A stretch of DNA of 64,000 nt from Variovorax sp. OAS795 (GTDB lineage: Bacteria > Pseudomonadota > Gammaproteobacteria > Burkholderiales > Burkholderiaceae_C), in the NCBI RefSeq assembly GCF_040546685.1, contig NZ_JBEPOH010000001.1:3162001-3226000 (forward strand). The letters run 5' to 3'. Positions 35,922 through 46,055 of this stretch are shown here, one piece after another. The notes under the pieces were generated by a model. That model did no database searches and was not told the origin of the DNA. It saw only the letters and a program-made list of their open reading frames with translations. Positions within the stretch are counted from its first letter, which is position 1. Each line of letters opens with the position of its first letter. Both the position numbers and the translations under genes were made by a program.

Positions 35922-36824
35922 TCAGCCTTCCTTGCGGCGCGTCACCACGACCGTGGCCTCGAGCCCTTCGTAGGCCTCGGCGTCGCCATACCAGCTGCCG
36001 GAGATCGGCGCGGCCTGCGCCGGATCGCGCGTGACGCCGACGCGGATCAGCTGGCCGCTGCCCATGAGGTTGTTGGTCGGGTCGAAGGCGAGCCAGCCGA
36101 TGCCCGGCAGGTAGGCCTGCAGCCACGCGTGCGTGGTGCCGGCGCCCGTCATCGATTCGCCGGGCGCCTGGGCCGCGCGATCGAGCGCGGCGTCGTAGAG
36201 ATAGCCCGAAACGAAACGGGTCGCGATGCCGAGGCGCCGCGCGGCTTCCATCATCAGGAGCGCGTAGTCGCGGCAGCTGCCGCTGCCCAGCGCCAGCGTC
36301 TGCAGCGGCGTCTGCGTGCCTTCCTCGTCGCGCGCCTTGTATTCGAGGCTCTGGCCGATGTGCGCGTTCATGCGCGCAAGCACTTCGCGCGTGCTGTTGG
36401 GCTGGTCGGTGCGCAGGAACTGGTGCGCCCAGCGGATCAGCGTTCCCTGCGCGTTGTCGTCGTGGTGCGGGCGCAAGTAGTGTTCGAGGTCGAGCCGCTC
36501 CTGCACCGAATAGGCGAAGGGCAGGAACTCGGCGGCCGGATCGAGCGCCAGCTGGTCCTGCTGCGCCGGCACGTGCTCGATGGTGAACGAGCACACGATG
36601 CGCAGCTCCATGGCCTCGCCCATGGGCTGCACGAGCGCAACCGAGTTCGAATGCGGGTCCTGGATCAGCCGCGTGAACGACTGCGGGCTCACCTGCAGGT
36701 CGGTGGCCAGCACCCGCAGGTCATGGCTGTCGCGCGGGCGGAACATGACGCGATGCAGCCCGAAGGTCACCGGTTTCCTGTAGCGGTAGACGGTGGTGTG
36801 CGTGATGTCGTATTGAATGGCCAT
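35922..36824 (-). CDS. Transglutaminase-like cysteine protease family protein
   Basis: A 300-aa cytoplasmic protein. The N-terminal bacterial transglutaminase-like domain (MAIQYDITHTTVYRYRKPVT) precedes a transglutaminase core with catalytic Cys184 in LGSGSCRDYALL, His232 in GTTHAWLQAYLP and Asp248 in GWLAFDPTNN. Such proteins are usually near ATP-grasp/alpha-E genes, absent here. An ATG three codons upstream (36833) is an alternative start. Substrate unknown. Confidence 0.9.
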   Translation of the reverse strand: MAIQYDITHTTVYRYRKPVTFGLHRVMFRPRDSHDLRVLATDLQVSPQSFTRLIQDPHSNSVALVQPMGEAMELRIVCSFTIEHVPAQQDQLALDPAAEFLPFAYSVQERLDLEHYLRPHHDDNAQGTLIRWAHQFLRTDQPNSTREVLARMNAHIGQSLEYKARDEEGTQTPLQTLALGSGSCRDYALLMMEAARRLGIATRFVSGYLYDAALDRAAQAPGESMTGAGTTHAWLQAYLPGIGWLAFDPTNNLMGSGQLIRVGVTRDPAQAAPISGSWYGDAEAYEGLEATVVVTRRKEG

Positions 36825-36904
36825 GCGGAGCATTCTCCCGTGTTGGAGGCGGCCATGGTTGCCGCAGGCGGCCAGTTGCCGCCGAATGCGGCAAATGAGT
36901 GCGT

Positions 36905-38746
36905 TCAGGACCGGGTGCGTTGCGTGCCCAGTGCCTTCGCCAGGTTGGCGGGCAGCGGCAGGGGCTCGCCATGCCATTGCGCAGCCAGCAGCTCGGCGCA
37001 CAGCGCCGCGAACGTGAGGCCGCGTGAACCCAGCGCGGTGCAGGCCCAGACGCCCGGCTCGGAAAGCGGGCCGGCCAGCGGGCGGCGGTCGCCCGAGGCG
37101 CACCGAACGCCCACCCACGTCTGGGCCCCGCCACGCGCGAATTCCGGTGCCAGCGCTGCCGCGGCGCCGGGGTGCAGGCGTTCCAGGCGCGCGCGGTTTG
37201 CATCGGTATCGGCCGCTCGAGGGGCCAGGTGCGTGCTGTCGCGGTCGAAGGTGGCGCCGGCAAGCCAGAGCAGGGTGCCGTCATCTCCGGGCACATGGGC
37301 AATCAGATGGCCGTCGCCGTTGAGCGGCGTGCTTGGCAATGCAAGGCCGTCCGCCATGCGCCCCCACGCGACTTGCCCGCGCACCGACTGCAGCGGCAGC
37401 GCCGGCGCAAAGCGGCCCGATTCATGGCCCGCCGCGACGACCACGCGATCGGCTTCGGCCAGCAAGCGATCGGCGGCATCACAGAGCTGCAAACCACCGG
37501 CGCTGCGTGAGAGGCGCGCGACCGGTGCGTGGCCGAGGAACTCGACGCCGGGCTCGCGCAGCCAGGCTTCGATCAACCGGGCAGGCCGGACCCAGCCCGC
37601 TCGCGCATGCCAAAGCGCGGGCGCGCCGGCCGGTAGGCCTGCATCCGCCAGCTGCGCGGCATTTGCAGGCCAAGATTCGTTCGGGCCGCTTGCGTTCCAC
37701 CCGACAGGCACGCGCGTGTCACCGTCGGGCCGGCGCTCCAGCACGCCGCTGCCACGCCATTCGCGGCCTTCTTCCAGCAGCCGGTCCAATTCCAGCCAGG
37801 TGGCGCGAATGCCCGCACGCGTGAGCCGTGAGAGCAGGGCTTCGTCAGGCGAGACATGCGGCGCGAGGACGCCGACCGGCAGGCCGGAGGCGCCGGCGGC
37901 GGGACGCTCGGCCGCATCGAGCACCGTGACTTGCCACCCGCGCCGCGCGAGGCTGGCCGCAACCGCCGCGCCAGCGAGTCCGGCACCGATGACCGCGCAG
38001 CGCCCGGGCCTTTCGACATGCGCGGACACGGGGCCGCGTCGGCGCACCGTCCAGGCCGGGGCGAACACGCCGGCGAGGCGGTCGCGCCTGGGCGGCAGGC
38101 CTTCGCGCCTTTCAAGCTGGAAACCGTTCTGCGCGAGCACGTCGCGCACCCCTTGGGCATAGGTCCAGCTGGCAATGCCGGTGCCCTGGCGTGCAAAGCG
38201 CGACACGGCCTTGAGCGTGTCGGGCGACCACATGGCGGGGTTGCGCTCGGGACTGAAGCCGTCGAGAAAGATGCTGTCGGCCTCGAATCGCTGCGTACGC
38301 AGCATGGCCTGCACATCGCCAATGCACAGCGTGAGCAAGACCCGGCCTTCGTCGAAGGCCAGCCGGTGAAAGCCCGGCAGCAGCCCGTGCCACTGCGCCA
38401 CGAGTTCTTTGGCGAGCGCGGCCAGTTCGGGATACGCCCCGGCGGCGCGCAGCAGGTCTTCAGGGCCGACCGGGTGCGCCTCGACCGAGACGAAATGCAG
38501 CAGCCTAGGCCGGTGGGCGTCCGCGCGCCAGGCCTGCCAGGCTGTCAGGAAATTGAGCCCCAGGCCGAAGCCGGTTTCGAGAATCCGCCATTGCGGCTGC
38601 CCGGACCAGGCCCCCGGCAGGTCGCAGCCGCCCAAAAACACATGGCGCGATTGCGCCAGCGCACCGGTTTCGGTGTGGTAGACGTCGCCGAAGCGCTCGC
38701 TGTACGGCACGCCGTCGGCGCGCCAGGCGACGGGCGCGGCGGCCAA
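36905..38746 (-). CDS. mnmC: tRNA mnm5s2U biosynthesis bifunctional protein MnmC
   Basis: A 613-aa fusion. The N-terminal methyltransferase (MnmC2/D; ILETGFGLGLNFLTAWQAW near 54) adds the last methyl, and the C-terminal FAD oxidase (MnmC1; RCAVIGAGLAGAAVAASLA near 247) removes the carboxymethyl group of cmnm5U34. Together they finish mnm5s2U in the anticodon of Lys, Glu and Gln tRNAs. The start is TTG at 38746; no better ATG precedes the conserved region. Convergent spacing to the transglutaminase gene is 80 bp. Confidence 0.93.
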   Translation of the reverse strand: MAAAPVAWRADGVPYSERFGDVYHTETGALAQSRHVFLGGCDLPGAWSGQPQWRILETGFGLGLNFLTAWQAWRADAHRPRLLHFVSVEAHPVGPEDLLRAAGAYPELAALAKELVAQWHGLLPGFHRLAFDEGRVLLTLCIGDVQAMLRTQRFEADSIFLDGFSPERNPAMWSPDTLKAVSRFARQGTGIASWTYAQGVRDVLAQNGFQLERREGLPPRRDRLAGVFAPAWTVRRRGPVSAHVERPGRCAVIGAGLAGAAVAASLARRGWQVTVLDAAERPAAGASGLPVGVLAPHVSPDEALLSRLTRAGIRATWLELDRLLEEGREWRGSGVLERRPDGDTRVPVGWNASGPNESWPANAAQLADAGLPAGAPALWHARAGWVRPARLIEAWLREPGVEFLGHAPVARLSRSAGGLQLCDAADRLLAEADRVVVAAGHESGRFAPALPLQSVRGQVAWGRMADGLALPSTPLNGDGHLIAHVPGDDGTLLWLAGATFDRDSTHLAPRAADTDANRARLERLHPGAAAALAPEFARGGAQTWVGVRCASGDRRPLAGPLSEPGVWACTALGSRGLTFAALCAELLAAQWHGEPLPLPANLAKALGTQRTRS

Positions 38747-38753
38747 GGCGGGC

Positions 38754-39026
38754 TCAGTTCGAGGGGGGGACGTAGCCCTGCGCCACGTCGGCGCCTTCGC
38801 CGAAGAAGTGCTTTTCCATTTGCCGCGCCAGGTACTGGCGGGCGCGCAGATCGGCCAGATTCAGCCGGTTTTCATTCACCAGCATGGTCTGCTGCTTGAG
38901 CCAGGCGGCCCAGGCTTCCTTGCTGACGTTCTCCCACAGGCGCTTGCCCAGGTCTCCGGGATAGGGCGGGAAGTCGAGCCCTTCGGCCTCTTTGCCGAGT
39001 TTGATGCACTGAACCATGCGTGCCAT
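38754..39026 (-). CDS. yggX: Fe(2+)-trafficking protein YggX
   Basis: A 90-aa small protein matching YggX end to end: [40 protein letters not shown], then the [15 protein letters not shown] helix. YggX protects Fe-S proteins and labile iron against oxidative damage. It ends 8 bp before the TTG of mnmC on the same strand, so the two may be co-transcribed. Confidence 0.95.
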   Translation of the reverse strand: MARMVQCIKLGKEAEGLDFPPYPGDLGKRLWENVSKEAWAAWLKQQTMLVNENRLNLADLRARQYLARQMEKHFFGEGADVAQGYVPPSN

Positions 39027-39112
39027 TTTGGATGCCTCTGGTGGGGAAAGCGGTTGCTTAGTTGATTTCGCTATTTAGAACTGAGAACTCGGTCGTTCCA
39101 GTTTCTATATGT

Positions 39113-39127
39113 CGTATTGAGAATACG
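39113..39127. promoter_or_regulatory. Operator candidate upstream of sbp
   Basis: CGTATT-GAG-AATACG is a perfect 6-bp-arm inverted repeat 35 bp before the sbp ATG. A second imperfect repeat (AGAACTG ... CAGTTTCT) lies at about 39078-39105. The region is AT-richer than its flanks and should contain the promoter of the sbp-ssu-metY run of genes. Confidence 0.5.
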
Positions 39128-39162
39128 TGGCTTCATCGATATGCCTTTTTGAGACAGACACC

Positions 39163-40188
39163 ATGAGCCTTCGCCGCGACTTTATCAAGCTTTCCCTGGG
39201 GGCCGGCGTGGCCGGTGCCATGGCCCTGGCGGCATTGCCGTCGTTTTCGCAGGGCACCGCGCCTGTGACGCTGCTCAACGTGTCGTACGACCCGACCCGC
39301 GAGCTCTACGTGGACTACAACCGCGCCTTCGCCAAATACTGGAAGGCCAAGACCGGCCAGGACGTGACCATCAAGCAGTCGCACGGCGGTTCGGGCAAAC
39401 AGGCGCGCTCGATCATCGACGGCATCGACGCCGACGTCGCCACGCTGGCGCTGGGTGGCGACATCGACGCGCTGGTCACGCACGGTGCCAACGTGAAGGC
39501 CGACTGGCAGAAGCGCCTGCCGCAGAATTCGGCGCCCTACACCTCGACCATCGTGTTCCTGGTGAAGAAGGGCAACCCCAAGGGCCTGAAGGACTGGGAC
39601 GACCTCGTCAAGCCCGGCGTGCAGGTGATCACGCCCAACCCCAAGACCTCGGGCGGCGCGCGCTGGAACTACCTGGCCGCCTGGGAATTCGCCAAGCGCA
39701 AGTATGGCAGCGACGCCAAGGCCAAGGAATACATCGGCAGCCTGTTCAAGAATGTGCCCGTGCTGGACACCGGCGCACGCGGCTCCACCATCACCTTCGT
39801 GCAGCGTGGCGTGGGCGACGTGCTGCTGGCCTGGGAGAACGAAGCCTTCCTGGCGCTGAAGGAGTTCGGTGCCGAAAAATTCGAGATCGTGGTGCCTTCG
39901 ATCTCCATCCTGGCCGAGCCCACGGTGGCGGTGGTCGACAAGGTGGTCGACAAGAAGGGCACCCGCGCGGTGGCCGAGGAATACCTCAAGTACCTGTATT
40001 CCGACGAGGGCCAGGACATTGCGGGCCGCAACTTCTACCGCCCGACCTCGGAAAAGGCCAAGGCCAAGTACGACAAGCAGTTTCCCAAGCTGACGCTGGT
40101 GACCATCGACCAGGCCTTCGGCGGCTGGGCGAAGGCCGACAAGGCGCACTTTGCGGACGGCGGCTCGTTCGACCAGATCTACAAGTAA
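39163..40188 (+). CDS. sbp: Sulfate ABC transporter substrate-binding protein, Tat-type signal
   Basis: A 341-aa periplasmic sulfate-binding protein. It starts [15 protein letters not shown], where RRDFIK is a twin-arginine-like motif. The mature part has family features: [39 protein letters not shown], and [20 protein letters not shown]. No transport genes for sulfate sit beside it; a second sbp with its permeases is at 56.2 kb. The ATG is used instead of a GTG 12 codons upstream. Confidence 0.93.
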   Translation: MSLRRDFIKLSLGAGVAGAMALAALPSFSQGTAPVTLLNVSYDPTRELYVDYNRAFAKYWKAKTGQDVTIKQSHGGSGKQARSIIDGIDADVATLALGGDIDALVTHGANVKADWQKRLPQNSAPYTSTIVFLVKKGNPKGLKDWDDLVKPGVQVITPNPKTSGGARWNYLAAWEFAKRKYGSDAKAKEYIGSLFKNVPVLDTGARGSTITFVQRGVGDVLLAWENEAFLALKEFGAEKFEIVVPSISILAEPTVAVVDKVVDKKGTRAVAEEYLKYLYSDEGQDIAGRNFYRPTSEKAKAKYDKQFPKLTLVTIDQAFGGWAKADKAHFADGGSFDQIYK

Positions 40189-40206
40189 AAACCCGGAAAG
40201 CGCCCT

Positions 40207-40791
40207 GTGTCCGTTCTCCTGATTGCCGGCAGTCCTTCGGCCCCGTCGCGTTCCACCGCCTTGCTCGAGGCCGTGGCCGAGCGGCTCGCCGGCCGCAGTG
40301 CGCAGATCGAGCGGCTCGCGATCCGCGACCTGCCGCCCGCCGCGCTGCTGCTGGCCGACTGGAACCATCCGGCCATCCAGCGCGCGATTGCGCAGGTGGC
40401 GCATGCGCGCGTGGTCGTCGTGGCCACGCCGGTCTACAAGGCCGCCTACAGCGGCGTGCTGAAGGTCTTTCTCGACCTGCTGGCGCAGAACGCGCTCAAG
40501 GGCAAGACGGTGCTGCCGCTGGCCACCGGCGGCAGCCCGCACCACATGCTCGCGCTCGACTATGCGTTGCGGCCGGTGCTGCATGCGCTGTCGGCGCGCC
40601 ACATCCTGCCGGGCGTCTACGCGACCGATTCGCAAATCACGCTGACGCCCGAGAACGCCTACCAGGTGCACGCCGACCTGGCCGAGCGGCTCAACGAGGC
40701 CGTCGAGGTGCTCGCCACCGAAGGGCTCAAGCTGCCCGCCACGCACGGCTTCGAGCCGGTGCCGTTCTCCCGGGTGCGATGTAGCGTCTGA
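40207..40791 (+). CDS. ssuE: NADPH-dependent FMN reductase SsuE
   Basis: A 194-aa flavodoxin-fold reductase providing FMNH2 to SsuD. Motifs are LLIAGSPSAPSRSTALLEAV, VVVATPVYKAAYSGVLKVFLDLL, LPLATGGSPHHMLALDYALRPVL. The start is GTG at 40207. The spacing of 18 bp to sbp suggests co-transcription. It is the first of the desulfonation genes ssuE-ssuA-ssuD-ssuC-ssuB. Confidence 0.93.
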   Translation: MSVLLIAGSPSAPSRSTALLEAVAERLAGRSAQIERLAIRDLPPAALLLADWNHPAIQRAIAQVAHARVVVVATPVYKAAYSGVLKVFLDLLAQNALKGKTVLPLATGGSPHHMLALDYALRPVLHALSARHILPGVYATDSQITLTPENAYQVHADLAERLNEAVEVLATEGLKLPATHGFEPVPFSRVRCSV

Positions 40792-40893
40792 CGGTTCGTC
40801 GCCGAACCCTCGCGCAGCCCCTCCCGTCTCCGTTCCCTTTCTTGAAGCCGCCGACCGCGGCCAGGGGACAGCTTTGCCCAAAGGAATCCACAC

Positions 40894-41028
40894 ATGAACC
40901 CCGTCGCCACCGAAGACTCCGCGCTCGACACGCCGCCACGTTCCCTCTGGCACGCACTGCGGGACCTTGCCATCAGCACGATCGTGGTGACCGCCATCGC
41001 GCTCATCGTCGGCTTCATCTCGGCCTGA
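40894..41028 (+). CDS. 44-aa membrane peptide in the sulfonate operon
   Basis: A short frame, ATG at 40894, with AAGGAA 7-9 nt upstream. The peptide has a polar start (MNPVATEDSALDTPPR), then a likely single membrane helix at about residues 25-43 (AISTIVVTAIALIVGFISA). It ends 12 bp before ssuA, whose own AAGGAAG site follows. The ribosome site, spacing and membrane segment make it a plausible real gene. Function unknown. Confidence 0.55.
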   Translation: MNPVATEDSALDTPPRSLWHALRDLAISTIVVTAIALIVGFISA

Positions 41029-41040
41029 AAGGAAGCACCC

Positions 41041-41997
41041 ATGACTTCGATTTCCATTCCCCGCCGCCGCCTGCTGCAGGGCACGGCCGCCGCGCTGGCC
41101 CTGCCTTCGTTCGCCGCGCTGGCCCAGGCCCAGGGGCGGCAGCTGCGCATCGGCCACCAGAAGGGGGCGCTGAGCATCCTCAAGGGCCGCGGCACGCTCG
41201 AGAAGCGCCTGGCGCCGCTCGGCGTCTCGGTCAAGTGGACCGAGTTCACCGCCGGCCCGGTGCAGCTCGAGGCGCTGAACGTCGGCTCCATCGACTTCGG
41301 CGATGTGGGCGAAGCGCCGCCCATCTTTGCGCAGGCCGCGGGGGCGCCGCTGGCCTACGTCGCAACCACGCTGCCGCGGCCCCAGTCGGAAGCGGTGCTG
41401 GTGCCCAAGGGCTCCGCCATCCGAAGCGTGGCGGACCTCAAGGGCAAGAAGATCGCGCTCAACAAGGGTTCCAACGTCCACTACTTCATCGTCAAGCTGG
41501 CGGAGAAGCACGGCCTCGCCTACAGCGACCTGAACCTCGTCTACCTGCCGCCATCGGACGCGCGCGCGGCCTTCGAGAAGGGCTCGGTCGATGCGTGGGT
41601 GATCTGGGATCCGTTCCTTGCCGCCGCCGAGAAATTGCTCGAGGCCCGCATCCTGGCCGATGCGACCGGGGTGGTCGGCAACCGCGGCTACTACTTCTCG
41701 TCGCTTGGCTTCGTGGCGAAGAACGCCGACGTGCTGGCCATTGCGATCGAGGAGATCAACAAGGTCGATGTCTGGGGCACGGCCCACAAGAGCGAGCTTG
41801 CCGCCGAATTCGCCACGCTGTGGGGCCTGCCCAAGCCCGTGGCCGACCTGACGGTGGCGCGCGCCGCCTACGGCACCAGCCCGATCAGCAAGGCCGTGCT
41901 CGCCGAGCAGCAGAAGATCGCCGACACCTTCTTCGAGCTGAAGCTGATCCCCCGAAAGATCAACGTGTTCGAGGCCGCCGCGGCGGGTATCGCGTGA
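41041..41997 (+). CDS. ssuA: Aliphatic sulfonate ABC transporter substrate-binding protein
   Basis: A 318-aa SBP with a twin-arginine-like signal ([20 protein letters not shown]). Binding-protein motifs are [41 protein letters not shown] and [15 protein letters not shown]. It captures alkanesulfonates for SsuB/SsuC. GGAAG lies 6 nt before the ATG. Its TGA overlaps the ATG of a small ORF. Confidence 0.93.
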   Translation: MTSISIPRRRLLQGTAAALALPSFAALAQAQGRQLRIGHQKGALSILKGRGTLEKRLAPLGVSVKWTEFTAGPVQLEALNVGSIDFGDVGEAPPIFAQAAGAPLAYVATTLPRPQSEAVLVPKGSAIRSVADLKGKKIALNKGSNVHYFIVKLAEKHGLAYSDLNLVYLPPSDARAAFEKGSVDAWVIWDPFLAAAEKLLEARILADATGVVGNRGYYFSSLGFVAKNADVLAIAIEEINKVDVWGTAHKSELAAEFATLWGLPKPVADLTVARAAYGTSPISKAVLAEQQKIADTFFELKLIPRKINVFEAAAAGIA

Positions 41998-42146
41998 TGC
42001 AGCCCGTGCAAGACCGTGCCGCCCGCGTGCACGCCACGACCACGCACGCCTGGGCCCTTGCCACCAAGCAACAGCGCACCCGTGCCGCCTTGCCGCGCCT
42101 GCGCTTCGCGCTGCCCCGCGTACGCGGCTTTTTCTTCGCCATCTGA
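41997..42146 (+). CDS. 49-aa Arg-rich small ORF coupled to ssuA
   Basis: The ATG at 41997 shares a base with the ssuA stop (TGATG), typical of translational coupling. The 49-aa product is Ala/Arg-rich ([20 protein letters not shown]) and ends GFFFAI. No membrane segment or known motif. It ends 32 bp before ssuD. It could be translated or could be a chance frame between two genes; nothing else supports it. Confidence 0.3.
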   Translation: MQPVQDRAARVHATTTHAWALATKQQRTRAALPRLRFALPRVRGFFFAI

Positions 42147-42178
42147 GGGGCTCCGGCCCGAACCGACGAAACGACGAC

Positions 42179-43348
42179 ATGCAGATATTCTGGTTTCTCC
42201 CCACCCACGGCGACAGCCGCTACCTTGGCACGAGCGAAGGGTCACGGCCCGTCGACCTGGCCTACCTGCAGCAGATCGCGGGCGCGGCCGACAACCTCGG
42301 CTACGAGGGCGTGCTCATTCCCACCGGCCGGTCGTGCGAAGACCCGTGGGTGATCGCATCGAGCCTGATCGGCGCGACGAAGAACCTCAAGTTCCTCGTC
42401 GCAGTGCGGCCCGGGCTGCACCAGCCCAGCCTTGCTGCGCGCATGGCCGCGACCTTCGACAGGCTTTCGGGCGGCCGCCTGCTGGTGAACCTGGTCACGG
42501 GCGGCGACCAGGCCGAGCTCGAAGGCGACGGCGTCTACCTGGACCATGCGGCGCGCTACGAGCAGTCGGCCGAGTTCATCCGCATCTGGCGCGAGATCCT
42601 TGCGCGCAGCCACGACGGCCTGGGCTTCGACTACGAGGGGCGGCACCTGAGCGTGAAGGGTGCGAAGCTGCTCTATCCGCCGGTGCAGAACCCGTACCCG
42701 CCGGTGTGGTTCGGCGGCTCGTCGCCCGCCGCGCACGAGCTTGCGGCCGAGCAGGTCGATGCCTATCTCACCTGGGGCGAGCCGCCGGCCGAAGTGGCCA
42801 GGAAGATTGCCGACGTGCGCAACCGCGCCGCGCGCAAGGGCCGCACAGTGCAGTTCGGCATCCGGCTGCACGTGATCGTGCGCGAAACCGAAGACGCCGC
42901 CTGGAAGGCCGCCGAAGAGCTGATCAGCCGTGTCGACGACGAGACCGTGATCCGCGCGCAAGCCGCCTTCGCGCGCATGGATTCGGAAGGCCAGCGCCGC
43001 ATGGCGGCGCTGCACGCCGGGGGGGCCAAGCGCTCCCGCGCCGACCTCGAGATTTCGCCCAACCTCTGGGCCGGCGTGGGCCTGGTGCGCGGCGGCGCGG
43101 GCACCGCACTGGTGGGCGATCCGCAGACCGTGGCGGCGCGCATCGAGGAGTACGCGTCACTCGGCCTCGACAAGTTCATTCTCTCGGGCTACCCGCATCT
43201 CGAAGAGGCCTACCGCTTCGCGGAGCTGGTGTTCCCGCTGCTCTCGCGCAAGGCTCAGGCCCGGCTCGCGGGCGGCTCGCTGAGCGGCCCCTTCGGCGAA
43301 GTCGTCGCCAATCTCGATGCGCCTTCGCGCCTGGTTTCCCAAAGCTGA
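42179..43348 (+). CDS. ssuD: FMNH2-dependent alkanesulfonate monooxygenase
   Basis: A 389-aa luciferase-fold enzyme that splits alkanesulfonates into aldehyde and sulfite with FMNH2 from SsuE. Family features: [16 protein letters not shown] at the start, [39 protein letters not shown], and [20 protein letters not shown]. The length matches E. coli SsuD with a short C-terminal extra. It lies between ssuA and ssuC. Confidence 0.96.
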   Translation: MQIFWFLPTHGDSRYLGTSEGSRPVDLAYLQQIAGAADNLGYEGVLIPTGRSCEDPWVIASSLIGATKNLKFLVAVRPGLHQPSLAARMAATFDRLSGGRLLVNLVTGGDQAELEGDGVYLDHAARYEQSAEFIRIWREILARSHDGLGFDYEGRHLSVKGAKLLYPPVQNPYPPVWFGGSSPAAHELAAEQVDAYLTWGEPPAEVARKIADVRNRAARKGRTVQFGIRLHVIVRETEDAAWKAAEELISRVDDETVIRAQAAFARMDSEGQRRMAALHAGGAKRSRADLEISPNLWAGVGLVRGGAGTALVGDPQTVAARIEEYASLGLDKFILSGYPHLEEAYRFAELVFPLLSRKAQARLAGGSLSGPFGEVVANLDAPSRLVSQS

Positions 43349-43356
43349 GGACTGCC

Positions 43357-44205
43357 ATGACGGAACAAGTACAGAAACTGCCGGCGGTGGCGCCTTCGGA
43401 AGAAAACGCGGGCGGCGCGTTCAAGGCCTTCGGCGCCAGCGTGGCGGGCCGCCTGGTGCCCTGGCTGGTGCCGGTCGGGCTGATCGTCTTCTGGCAGGTC
43501 GCCTCGTCGCTGGGCTGGCTTTCCACGCGGGTGCTGCCGGCACCGGTCGACGTGGTCAAGGCGGCCTGGGGGCTGGCCGTGTCGGGCGAGCTCTGGACGC
43601 ATGTCAAGGTGAGCGCGGGACGCGCACTCGCCGGGCTCGCCATCGGCGGCGGAACCGGCCTGGTGCTGGGACTGCTGACGGGATCGGTGAAGTTCTTCGA
43701 GACGCTGCTCGACTCGACGATCCAGATGGTGCGCAACATCCCCGCGCTGGCGCTGATTCCGCTGGTGATCCTGTGGTTCGGCATCGACGAATCGGCCAAG
43801 CTGTTCCTCATCTCGGTGTCGGTGTTCTTTCCGATCTACCTCAACACCTTCCACGGCATCCGCAACGTCGATCCGCAGTTGATCGAGATGGGCCGCACCT
43901 ACGGCCTCTCGCGCTGGCAGCTGTACCGCGAGGTGATCCTGCCGGGCGCGCTGTCGTCGATCCTCGTGGGCCTGCGCTTCTCTCTCGGGCTCATGTGGGT
44001 GATCCTGATCGTGGCCGAGACCATCTCGGCGCAGGCCGGCATCGGCTACCTCACGATGAATGCGCGCGAGTTCCTGCAGACCGACATCGTGCTGGTGGGC
44101 ATCCTGCTCTACGCACTGCTCGGCAAGCTGGCGGACCTGTTCGCGCGCGGCCTGGAGCAGTGGTGGCTGCGCTGGCATCCCGGCTACCAGAAGAAGCCGA
44201 AGTGA
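43357..44205 (+). CDS. ssuC: Aliphatic sulfonate ABC transporter permease
   Basis: A 282-aa inner-membrane permease with six hydrophobic segments. Motifs: the EAA-loop EMGRTYGLSRWQLYREVILPGA, ALIPLVILWFGIDESAKLF, and GYLTMNAREFLQTDIVLVGI. Starts 8 bp after ssuD. The N-terminal 30 residues are polar and cytoplasmic. Confidence 0.93.
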   Translation: MTEQVQKLPAVAPSEENAGGAFKAFGASVAGRLVPWLVPVGLIVFWQVASSLGWLSTRVLPAPVDVVKAAWGLAVSGELWTHVKVSAGRALAGLAIGGGTGLVLGLLTGSVKFFETLLDSTIQMVRNIPALALIPLVILWFGIDESAKLFLISVSVFFPIYLNTFHGIRNVDPQLIEMGRTYGLSRWQLYREVILPGALSSILVGLRFSLGLMWVILIVAETISAQAGIGYLTMNAREFLQTDIVLVGILLYALLGKLADLFARGLEQWWLRWHPGYQKKPK

Positions 44206-44216
44206 GGGCAGGGCAG

Positions 44217-45194
44217 ATGACTACCTCTTCCATCACACGCCGCACGGCGATCGTGGCCTTGAGCGCATGGAGTGCTGGCGCGGTGCTGGCCCAGGGCGCG
44301 ACGGCGCGGCCTGCCACGGTGCGGCTCGGCTACCAGAAGTCCTCCACACTGATCGCCTTGCTGAAGGTGCAGGGCACGCTGGAAAAGCAGCTCGCCACGC
44401 TCAATGCCGTACCGAGCTGGCATGAATTCACCAGCGGCCTGCCACTGCTCGAGGCGCTGAACCTCGACAACCTCGACATCAGCGCCGACGTCGCCGACAC
44501 GGTGCCGGTGTTCGCGCAGGCTGCCGGCGCCGACCTGACCTTCGTCGCGCAAGAGGCGCCTTCGCCCGCCGCACAGGCCATCCTCGTGCGGGAAGATTCG
44601 CCGCTCCGATCGGTCGCCGACCTGAAAGGAAGGAAGATCGGGTTCGCCAAGGCGGCCGGGGCGCACTACCTGCTGATCGCGGCACTGGAGAAAGCCGGCC
44701 TTTCTTTCAGGGACATCGATCCCGCCTACCTGACGCCGGCCGATGGCCGGGCCGCATTCGAGCGCGGCGCCATCGATGCCTGGGTGGTCTGGGACCCGTT
44801 CCTTGCCGCGGCGCAGCGCCAGGCGAAGGTGCGCGTGCTGGCCGATGGCACGGGCATCGCCTCGTACCAGCGCTACTACCTTGCCAGCACCAAGTTCGCG
44901 AAGGCGCGTCCGGACGTGCTGCGCGTGGTGTATGCGGAGCTCGAGAAAACCGGCCGGTGGGTCAAGCAGAACCCGAGGGAAGCGGCGGCGCTGCTGTCGC
45001 CGGTCTGGGGGCTCGACGCCGCGACCATCGAACAGGCCAATGCGCGCCGCAGCTATGCGGTGCGGCCCGTGGTGGCCGAGGCGCTGACCGAGCAGCAGCG
45101 CATTGCCGATACCTTCTTTGCCGAGAAGCTGCTGCCCCGAAAAATCAACGCGCTCGACGTGGCGCTGTTCCAACCGAACCCGAAATCATCATGA
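44217..45194 (+). CDS. ssuA: Second aliphatic sulfonate substrate-binding protein
   Basis: A 325-aa paralogue of the SBP at 41041, with twin-arginine-like start ([20 protein letters not shown]). Shared features are [40 protein letters not shown] and [14 protein letters not shown]. The pair are clearly related but not near-identical, suggesting two ligand ranges for one permease. It starts 11 bp after ssuC and overlaps ssuB by 4 nt. Confidence 0.9.
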   Translation: MTTSSITRRTAIVALSAWSAGAVLAQGATARPATVRLGYQKSSTLIALLKVQGTLEKQLATLNAVPSWHEFTSGLPLLEALNLDNLDISADVADTVPVFAQAAGADLTFVAQEAPSPAAQAILVREDSPLRSVADLKGRKIGFAKAAGAHYLLIAALEKAGLSFRDIDPAYLTPADGRAAFERGAIDAWVVWDPFLAAAQRQAKVRVLADGTGIASYQRYYLASTKFAKARPDVLRVVYAELEKTGRWVKQNPREAAALLSPVWGLDAATIEQANARRSYAVRPVVAEALTEQQRIADTFFAEKLLPRKINALDVALFQPNPKSS

Positions 45195-46021
45195 GTGCCG
45201 TTCTGAAAGACATCCAGCCATCGGCCATCGCAGGCGGCGTGCGCCTCGAGGCGCGCGGCCTGCACAAGCGCTACGGCGAGCGCGATGTGCTGCGCAACAC
45301 GCAGCTCGCCATCGAGCCGGGCCAGTTCATCGCCATCGTGGGACGCAGCGGCTGCGGCAAGAGCACGCTGCTGCGGCTCATCGCCGGGCTCGAGGAAGCC
45401 AGCTCCGGCGGCCTCTACACCGACGGCAAGGCGATCGATGGCCTGCACCACGACACGCGGATCATGTTCCAGGAGGCGCGCCTCTTGCCCTGGCGCCGCG
45501 TGCTCGACAACGTGACGCTGGGCCTGCCCGCCGAAGCCAAGGCGCGCGGCAAGGAGGTGCTTGCGCAGGTGGGCCTGGCCGACCGCGAGAACGAGTGGCC
45601 GGCGCGGCTGTCGGGCGGACAGCGCCAGCGCGTCTCGCTGGCGCGCGCCCTGGTGCACCACCCGCGCCTGCTGCTGCTCGACGAGCCGCTGGGTGCGCTC
45701 GACGCGTTGACCCGCATCGAGATGCACCGGCTCATCGAAGACCTCTGGCAACAGCACCGCTTCACTGCGCTGCTGGTCACGCACGACGTGCAGGAGGCCG
45801 TGGCGCTGGCCGACCGGGTGATCCTGATCGAGGACGGCCGTATTGCGCTGGACGAAAACATCGCGCTCGCACGGCCGCGCTCCCAGGGCGATCCGGCGTT
45901 TGCCGCCATCGAGAAACGCATTCTCGACCGCGTGCTGCAGAAGGCCGGAGAGCCCGAGGCGCCCGGCACGGATGCGAGCTGGCTGCAGCCCTCCGCGCAC
46001 ACGCTGCGCTGGGCCATCTGA
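45191..46021 (+). CDS. ssuB: Aliphatic sulfonate ABC transporter ATP-binding protein
   Basis: A 276-aa ABC ATPase: Walker [20 protein letters not shown] near 52, Q-loop [11 protein letters not shown], signature [19 protein letters not shown], Walker [13 protein letters not shown] and the switch His in [13 protein letters not shown]. The ATG overlaps the upstream ssuA-type stop as ATGA. It powers SsuC; the two SBPs are both in this operon. Confidence 0.95.
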   Translation: MSAVLKDIQPSAIAGGVRLEARGLHKRYGERDVLRNTQLAIEPGQFIAIVGRSGCGKSTLLRLIAGLEEASSGGLYTDGKAIDGLHHDTRIMFQEARLLPWRRVLDNVTLGLPAEAKARGKEVLAQVGLADRENEWPARLSGGQRQRVSLARALVHHPRLLLLDEPLGALDALTRIEMHRLIEDLWQQHRFTALLVTHDVQEAVALADRVILIEDGRIALDENIALARPRSQGDPAFAAIEKRILDRVLQKAGEPEAPGTDASWLQPSAHTLRWAI

Positions 46022-46055
46022 ATCCTTTCATCCACAACAACGGGAAAGCCATCGC

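Noticed and set aside
39133..42204. A 1023-codon open frame on the minus strand
   Set aside because: It lies antisense to sbp, ssuE and ssuA, all with clear family motifs. Long antisense frames are normal in this GC-rich codon usage.
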